From Metaphire vulgaris (lineage: Eukaryota > Annelida > Clitellata > Crassiclitellata > Megascolecidae), in NCBI GenBank assembly GCA_018105865.1, contig CM030861.1:8949084-9013083 (forward strand): DNA of 64,000 nt, read 5' to 3'. The translations under genes were made by a program, and so were the position numbers. The notes beneath the pieces are model-generated. The model did not search any database. It had not been told where the DNA came from and saw only the letters and a list, made by a program, of their open reading frames with translations. Below are positions 57,601 to 64,000 of this stretch, one piece after another (the first letter of the stretch is position 1; each line of letters starts with the position of its first letter).

Positions 57601-59032
57601 CACCACCATCATCATCATCACCACCATAAAGCCTGAGCACTCCTAGCATCATCATCATCATCATCAATAGCCATGAGCTCAAAACTGGTTGGTGTCTGGT
57701 GCCAGGTCTGTAGTTTGCTTCCATTTTAGTCTGTTCAAAGCTCTGTGGCCTGCCCAACTGTGTTCTAGGCTGCTCTCATGCGCATTCAACTTAGAACAGA
57801 ATACAGTTCTGCTTGGTTCTCATGTAGTCTTCCTTTCGTGTTGGCGCCGTCCGTTATTCTAGGCTCCAGAACCTTAATCTGTCTATCGTCTTTCATCGGG
57901 CATAGATATCCTCTGCAGGTAACGGTGTTTACGGTCTCTACAGTACACTTTACGCAGATCCCCTTTGTATGCATCCTAGTAACTGGGTACTTGTGTAAAA
58001 CAGGGTCCATGTGTGCTGTTGCTGATGAGTGTTTGCCTTTGCCAAAGTTTCTGATCAGAATTGCAATGAGGTAGAAAAACGCTGATTAGGCAAATGTAAT
58101 CATTTTGCAGACACTTAGACTTAATTCAATATGTTTATGCCCAAGGCTAAGTGCTAGCAGGGCTTATCATTCTTTGTGTCCTTCAGATTTATTAAAATCA
58201 AAGTTATTAGGAAAACGTAGTCTTTATTAAGGTAAAGGTGCTATATCATTACCTCTGATTCCTCAGCAATTCTAGCTTATGTAATAATATAATGACTAAT
58301 TAGTGTTTAATTAATAATTATTAGTATTTATATCAGAGATTTTGGTCATGCTTATGACATTATATTATGTAAGGAAAGCAGAATAATTTAGCTGGAAACC
58401 AAATTAATTGAATAAATAGCAAGTCTATTTAACCCTTAAGCTGCCAGAATCAAGCATACTCGGTTTCAATTGCATATAGTTACAAGATATGTCGTTTTAA
58501 GGGTTAATTTAGGGTTGTATTTTATAATGATTTAGTATTATATTTGCTTCATTTGTTTCATTTTCATTTGAATAGTAATTTTGTCCTTTCTCCCCATCAT
58601 AGAAGTTTTATGTTCTTGAAAGCTATTGTTTGGCATTTCCCTTATTTACAATTTTTAATGAATTTTATGCATTTGGTTTTATAATCTTTCTATTATGTTG
58701 GATGCTTTATGTAATTTCATTTTTAGAATGTCTTATACATTTTTTGGACCATTTTGGACCATGGAACCAGTATACTGTGTTACATTGCATGTAGTTACAA
58801 AATATCTGGCGGTTTAAAGGTTAACTGACATGTTGACGTTTGACAATGTGTATTTTTCACTGGTGGAATAGATTTCTGCATTATTTAAAATAGTTTCTTA
58901 GTACAAGCTTAAATTTTGCATTTTCCATCTCTATTTTGTGAAAAGTGATTTAATTTAATTAATTGTTAGGTTTTTCTGACATTTTCATTCTTTTGAATGA
59001 ATTCTTTTGAATAGATGGTTAGAGTGCCTTGC

Positions 59033-59095
<63 letters not shown>

Positions 59096-61222
59096 ACAAT
59101 AGTTAACGTGTTAACGCATATTAAGTCATTCACGAATTGATCAATGTTAAGTGGGAAATGTTATTTTTTTGCTTCAGCTTTTACCTTTATCCTGAGCTGA
59201 CATCTGACTTAATAGCTTTCCACAACACCTACATATATGCATTGGTTGCCTTCTCGACAGGTGAGGTATCCATTGAATATCAGAATTCAGCAGAAACATG
59301 TTTCTTAATATTCTGCAGCATAGGAGGGGGCGATGTGTAGGATGTCTAGCATAGGAGGGGCCTTGTGTCCAGAATTTTATTTTAAGGCATAATTTCCTGG
59401 TACATTGGTGCATGAGTGTGTGTATGTATGTGAGATATAGTTGTAGTGGAAAAGGAATTTTCCAAGGCCCCTTTAGGATAACCAAACTTTATGGCCCCTA
59501 AGTTGCATATATGTTACTGTTTTTAGTGACTTGTTATGATATATCAGTTTGTCTAATGAAATGTATAAAAACTGGACCACTGCTTAGTAATTATATTGAA
59601 CAGGAATGCTGCAACTGTGACAAAATGGCCTCTGGGGTCAAAAATTTCCAGGGCCCTTGAGGCAAACAATTTTCAGGGCTCAAATTTGTAGCCCAGTATG
59701 CATATTTGGTGTATGTGTGTGTTTTATGTGCCACTCTGATATCCAATCAATATGTGGCCATTGATGAAAGTTGGGCCAAAAACCACAACCATGGACCCCT
59801 TAAGTTCCAGTCTGATATCCAATCATTTTTTTATTACCCATCTCTAGTCAGCTGCATGGTATTCACTACAGCAGATTATATTTGTTGCTTAACCCCTTAA
59901 CCGTGTATTCAACTGTAACTCAATGTAAAAGGGACGGATATATCCGGGATCCCCAGTTAAGGGGTTAATACATTCATATTTCTGCAGATGTAATATGTGT
60001 TGTTGCTCTATAGTCATACTTGTGTGTTTGTTCAGGTGCAGAAGAGGTGCTATATAAATGATTTTTACATTACGTAAATATAAGGATGATATGTCTGAAG
60101 CAGTTCAGAATTTCTGTTGTTTCAGGTTATTTTATCCACGACTTCATAGATATCATTGTCAGCAAACGAGTGAAGGAAACATGGGAAGTGATACCACATC
60201 ATATGGCAGTGAGTAAGATAATAATTCAAAATGAACTTCTGCTATATGAGTATCGGCTTAAAGTCTGTGACTGAATTTTGTCTTCTCTATAAATTAGAAT
60301 ATAGCGCTGCCTCTGTGGGGTTTTTTGCACTTTGGGGGCACAAAATGTTTACGTAGGTCTGTCTGTTTACTTATCTGTGATGTTTTTGAGTGGGTGCAGG
60401 GTGCAATTTGTGACCTGGAGCAGTACGGAGGGAATATGTCGAGCTTGGGGGATGTAGTTGTGGGGGGATGCAGTTAGGCAGTGGGGGGAAGATTCCCTCC
60501 TTCCCCCCCCCCTACAAATCGCGCCCTGAGTAGGTGTACTGGTAGTCTCGAGTGAATTAATTCAAAGTAATGTAGGCATCTACTCAGAGACCCACCTAGT
60601 CTTGAAGTCGTTTGGTAGCATCAAGTAATTAAAATTAAACTATGTTGTTGGTCTTTCCTTAATGGGCAACGTTATTTGATTTACGCAGTAATGTAACGTT
60701 GTGATTTGACGCCGGGTCGTCTGACGTTTTCAGGTTGCCGGCATGTTCTTCTACAACGTTGTCCAGTGTCGTTGCGTGGCGTACAACGTCGTCGCTCTTC
60801 TAGCGGAAGTCAACACGATATTCTTGCACTCGCGTAAGCTGCTGCAGATGAGCGGCATCTTGTTTTCGCACTGGCTGTACCGCCTGAACGCATTCATGAA
60901 CATTTTCACCTTCGTCTCTTGCCGCTTCCTGTGCCTATCGTGGATCGTCTACGGCATGTTCATCTGGTACGACCGAGTGACGCCCGTCTACCTGTGCGTG
61001 CTCGGGTCGGCCATGTTCGTCATGTGGGTCACCAACGTCATTCTTTTCTGGCGGCTCGTCTGCAGCGACCTCTTGCGGCCGTTGACGAGAGTCGAGTCGA
61101 AAACCGCAACCAACGGACCACTTAGGCGGGATGGACTTCCCGCGGAAAACCGTCAACACCGGACGAACGGGACTTCCAACAACAATAAGGCTAATAACGG
61201 TGTTATTACGAAGTTAGATTAA
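53627..61222 (+). CDS. TLC-domain membrane protein, TLCD1/TLCD2-like (4 exons, 297 aa)
   Basis: Exons 53627-53865, 59178-59260, 60126-60208 and 60734-61222 join in phases 2, 1 and 0 to give 298 codons with the stop. Family signatures are WKWRNLFISWVHAIIVGTWD (end of exon 1), GYFIHDFIDIIV with WEVIPHHMA (exon 3), and LLAEVNTIFLHSRKLLQMSG (exon 4). Hydrophobic stretches fit five to seven membrane helices, and the tail is polar and basic. TLCD1/2 proteins sit in the plasma membrane and limit incorporation of polyunsaturated chains into phospholipids, which affects membrane fluidity. The HH pair and the GYFIHD motif are intact. Intron 1 is about 5.3 kb and holds Harbinger-like and LINE sequence. 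Confidence 0.9.
54091..54539. mobile_element. Harbinger-like MITE in TLC gene intron 1
   Basis: GGGCTGTCCATAAATGACGT start and CATGTATGGACTGTCCC end are inverted. Third copy of the 1754 family. Confidence 0.65.
54958..55028 (+). repeat. 22-bp unit repeated three times
   Basis: AAAGGGTTAAATATTAGGAG followed by TATA occurs three times in tandem with one base change, in TLC intron 1. Confidence 0.85.
55135..55255 (-). repeat. SINE-like element with AATC tail
   Basis: Copy of the repeat at 16801-16960, including CATAATGCCCAGGGCATCAG. Confidence 0.6.
56321..56760 (-). pseudogene. CR1-like LINE ORF2 C-terminus, minus strand
   Basis: About 134 uninterrupted codons on the minus strand read ITPYLRDKLHWLRVPERIIY, KRCLITFRATNDQTYPDYLA, LLWNSLPDFITNLKSIEQF and KKNLKTHLFSTSYDC before a stop. 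It is the best-preserved LINE piece here and aligns over its length with 42838-43460. It lies in TLC gene intron 1. Confidence 0.85.
57338..57665 (+). repeat. LINE 3' end with AAT tail and flanking ATC runs
   Basis: VSCFEKLLKTHLFKKSYK and a stop at 57400-57456 is a LINE C-terminus. After about 65 bp of 3' sequence comes an AAT array (57518-57600), then CATC-rich sequence; an ATC run precedes the LINE piece. Confidence 0.7.
58429..58507. mobile_element. piggyBac-like MITE in TLC intron 1
   Basis: TTAACCCTTAAGCTGCC start and GTTTTAAGGGTTAA end with TTAA on both sides. A related, weaker copy lies at 62521-62601. Confidence 0.6.
59033..59093 (+). repeat. ATT microsatellite in TLC intron 1
   Basis: About 20 ATT units, 85 bp before the exon 2 acceptor. 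Confidence 0.95.
59889..59968. mobile_element. 80-bp piggyBac-like MITE in TLC intron 2
   Basis: TTAACCCCTTAACCGTG start, CCCCAGTTAAGGGGTTAA end. Almost identical to 61512-61591 across its full length. Confidence 0.8.
60397..60528. mobile_element. hAT-like MITE in TLC intron 3
   Basis: CAGGGTGCAATTTGT and ACAAATCGCGCCCTG ends. The flanks AGTGGGTG and AGTAGGTG match at 7 of 8. Close copy of 31581-31721. Confidence 0.82.
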
Positions 61223-61511
61223 ACGGTAAATATTTCTGTGCTCGCTCGGCGGTTTCATCGATTAATTTCTTTTTTTATTAGATGTGCAATTGTTCAACAT
61301 CGACTTCACTGTGTGCCACACCTTGAATTTTGCTGCTGCTGCTGCTGTTTGCTGCTTGTTGGCTTCGTTATGCTTTCTTCATATTTTGGCAAGATTAGTT
61401 TATTCTTAGTTTCTCAGTTATAGATTAGTTTTGGCTTTTTAGTAAGATGTAATCTGGGCTCCTTATTTGAAAATTTGTACAATTCTCAACTTGTACAGCA
61501 CTGTACACAAT

Positions 61512-61591
61512 TTAACCCCTTAACCGTGTATTTAACTGTAACTCAATGTAAAATGGACGGATATATCCGGGATCCCCAGTTAAGGGGTTAA
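61512..61591. mobile_element. 80-bp piggyBac-like MITE in TLC 3' flank
   Basis: Same ends and internal CGGATATATCCGGGATCCCC core as 59889-59968; the core is itself near-palindromic. Confidence 0.8.
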
Positions 61592-62073
61592 TAATGATGA
61601 TGATATATTGTTTTTTTATCAAACAGAATCGAACCGGCCTTGTTATCTTGTTATATTTCAACGTAAGACCAATGTTCTCTCTATACCAAGCAGTAGTGCA
61701 ATAGAAAGAAGATTGCAGAAATTACATGCAAGATTTCCCACAGGTCTTCAAAATCACTGTTGTCCGTGTATTGCGAGTTGTCACAGTTTTAGCTTGTGCT
61801 GTTTTCTGTGTTATGTGCAGTGGAAAATATTGCCCTTAATTTTTCAGCTTGAATGAAAAAGTTGCACAAACAGAAATATATGCATCGAAATCCCTTGGCT
61901 GTGCTGTCTAATGTATGCAGTCTTACTTTTGATTAAACATTGGTCAGATAGAGATTGTTGCCACGGTTGGCAAGACGCGTTATATCGTCCATTTCGTTGA
62001 GCCATGCCGGACCGAATCGTCAAAGCTTTAATCTGCCGATCTTGAAAATTGCCCTGTACTCTTTGATTTCACC

Positions 62074-62234
62074 CAGTGGCGTAGCGATGCAAAGTGCCGC
62101 CCGGGGCGAGAAAAAAGTGCCGACTCCGAAATTTTCCTGACAAGCAAAAAACCTGATAAAAATTCGAAAATGCCGCCCCTAGGGCAAGTGCCGCCCGGGG
62201 CGGTTCGCCCCACTGCCCCCTCGCTACGCCACTG
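62074..62234. mobile_element. hAT-like MITE in TLC 3' flank
   Basis: CAGTGGCGTAGCGATGC start and CTCGCTACGCCACTG end, flanked exactly by ATTTCACC (62066-62073, 62235-62242). One GACAAGCAAAAAACCT word inside. Confidence 0.85.
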
Positions 62235-62242
62235 ATTTCACC

Positions 62243-64000
62243 TGTACTGAAACACGGCTTTTGGTTGCAGGACTCATTTTGAACATTTCCTGTAGCTCTA
62301 ATATTTGTGGGTTTTTTGGATACAATTATAGCATTTTATAAATACATTTTCAAGCATGATCGTGCATAATCAGGTTATAACATGATAATAATATCACGTA
62401 ATGCGGTCATTTATCTAGAAACTTTGACGGTGCGCTTTTTTCGCAACGGAGTTAGAATATTTTCGATAATATATTTGTGTAATGCACTTATGAGTCGGCG
62501 ACTATTTCCACAATATGAACTTAACCCTTAGATCGCCAGATACTTTGTAATTACATGTGATGTAACCAAGTATACTTTGCTCGGGAAGTTTAAGGGTTAG
62601 CTTCTTCTCCCTACAGTGACTCCCTACAGCTATATCTTTTTATACGCTTGAAGGTGCATTTGTGTGTATTTTAGTATCCTAATATTTTTATGACAGAAAT
62701 TGCTTTACAATCTTTAGTCATGAATTGACAAATGCTTTGATCGTACACCGAGATGTATCTTTTCCTTTGTTTTTTAATGTTTGGTTTCTTGTTATCAGTA
62801 TCTTGATGTGTTTGTGTTTTGATTTTGAATCGGGATGTTCAGTTTAATCTGATTGTGAATTTTTTTAGGCAAAATGAAATAAAACTCTACCAGTAGTCTT
62901 GCAGTTCTCGGATCGCTTGTAGACTGTACGTACATCCAAAATTTTACTTGTTTTAAAATTCTGAATGGAAATTCATTTGACAAAAAATTTTTTAATTGCA
63001 TATCATTATTCTGTGGGTGGAAGGGAAGGGCACCAAAATCGAGTTTAAGGTAGCAAAAAAAGAAAAATTCAATATAAAAAAAGAAAAAAGAAAATTATCA
63101 ATATAGTTGTATGTGCTCACGTGCCTATATAATTCACTTAATCAAGGAAGATGATAGTTCTTTTTTTTGCTTGTCAGGATTTTCTTTTGGGAACCATAAA
63201 AACGTTTCCTTTTTCTTATTAGAATTTTCTGAAGTTGGGAATCATGGGAACCAACCCCCCCCCCCTTTGGGAAATCCTGACTATGCCACTGGGCACTGTC
63301 TATTATTTCAAACATTGAGGCATTGATCTTTCTGCCCTCTTTCATTATGCATATGTGTCTAAGTAGTAGATGAAGTTTTCTTTGCTTTACTCTTTTAGCA
63401 TGGTTTGCCATTGTCCTTTACTGAAAGATATGTCTAAATTGTTCAATTTCAAACAATACTGTAGTGTTTTAATATTGTTTTTATGTTTGCGAATTAATGT
63501 TGTATTTGTGGGGGGCTGTGAACGCTCGATTTAAAATCTAGAAATTTCTTTGAAATCTCATTTTGAGTCTCTTGAGTTCGTCCATTTTGATGGCAATCTC
63601 AATTTTTTTTCTTAATTGATTTCTGCGTCATGTATTTCAAGGTCTGTTATATCTTGATTTCACTACATTTTAATTTTTCATGCATAGCATTTTTATGATC
63701 AGCTGTTTTATGTTAATTTGAATATTTATTATTATTATTATTATTATTATTGCAAGTCATTTTGCATTTATGAGATTGATTGCTAAATATTTGTTAAAGA
63801 TGTTCTGAATATTACTGCAAGGTTTTGGCCAAGTAGTTTTCATTTCGCGAAATAAATGTCTGAAGTTTCAAACCTACGTTCAGAATTCTATTCCCAGTCT
63901 TATATGCGGGATTTTGCCCCGATGTTTCTGAACGCCATTTGTGCTTTATGCGGATCAATTTCAAGACGCGAAACCTATCGTGATGGGAGTGAGTGACTTT
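62243..64000. other. AT-rich 3' flank, no gene seen
   Basis: Holds a decayed piggyBac-like copy (62521-62601), a hAT-like fragment with a TTTTTTTGCTTGTCAGG word near 63160-63290, and a short ATT array (63725-63751). Confidence 0.4.
63851..63856 (+). promoter_or_regulatory. Possible polyadenylation signal
   Basis: AATAAA in an AT-rich stretch 2.6 kb past the TLC gene stop; another AATAAA occurs at 62878-62883. Either could end a long 3' UTR. Both are weak by sequence alone. Confidence 0.2.

Overview
The window is eukaryotic, from an animal and most likely a marine invertebrate. I do not try to name the species. Protein-coding exons are short, GC-richer islands with GT-AG borders and matched reading phases. 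They sit in AT-rich DNA that is unusually full of trinucleotide microsatellites, small transposons and retroelement 3' ends. No prokaryotic feature was seen.

Three protein genes can be built. (1) 7759-41840, plus strand: a polycystin-1-like gene. I could join 24 exons whose phases all agree, giving an open frame of about 3161 residues. The order is signal peptide, PKD repeats on one 4-kb exon, REJ module, GAIN/GPS region, first membrane helix, PLAT domain, ten more membrane helices with the polycystin (TOP) domain, and a C-terminal coiled coil. (2) 51614-46464, minus strand: a PARP-type ADP-ribosyltransferase gene, with downstream exons that code for a UBA-like C-terminus. (3) 53627-61222, plus strand: a four-exon TLC-domain protein of 297 residues that matches the TLCD1/TLCD2 group. 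Genes 1 and 2 converge tail to tail; genes 2 and 3 diverge head to head about 2 kb apart. Nothing suggests that the three act in one pathway.

Layout: 1-7758 is intergenic and repeat-rich, with nested hAT-like, piggyBac-like and Harbinger-like elements. 7759-41840 is the polycystin gene, whose introns hold most of the microsatellites and many 150-320 bp hAT-like elements. 41841-46463 is intergenic and holds a 2.2-kb hAT-like element filled with broken LINE sequence. 46464-51614 is the PARP gene. 51615-53626 is intergenic. 53627-61222 is the TLC gene. 61223-64000 is 3' flank or 3' UTR.

The most notable observations are these. A small transposon landed on the splice donor of polycystin exon 8, and its 8-bp target duplication copied the donor. 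A word resembling GACAAGCAAAAAAGGTCATC recurs in dozens of small hAT-like elements. The polycystin GPS motif is degenerate. The PARP domain has Gln at the third catalytic position. Many transposon copies have exact target-site duplications readable by eye. Species, transcript ends, promoters and some splice borders cannot be settled from sequence alone.
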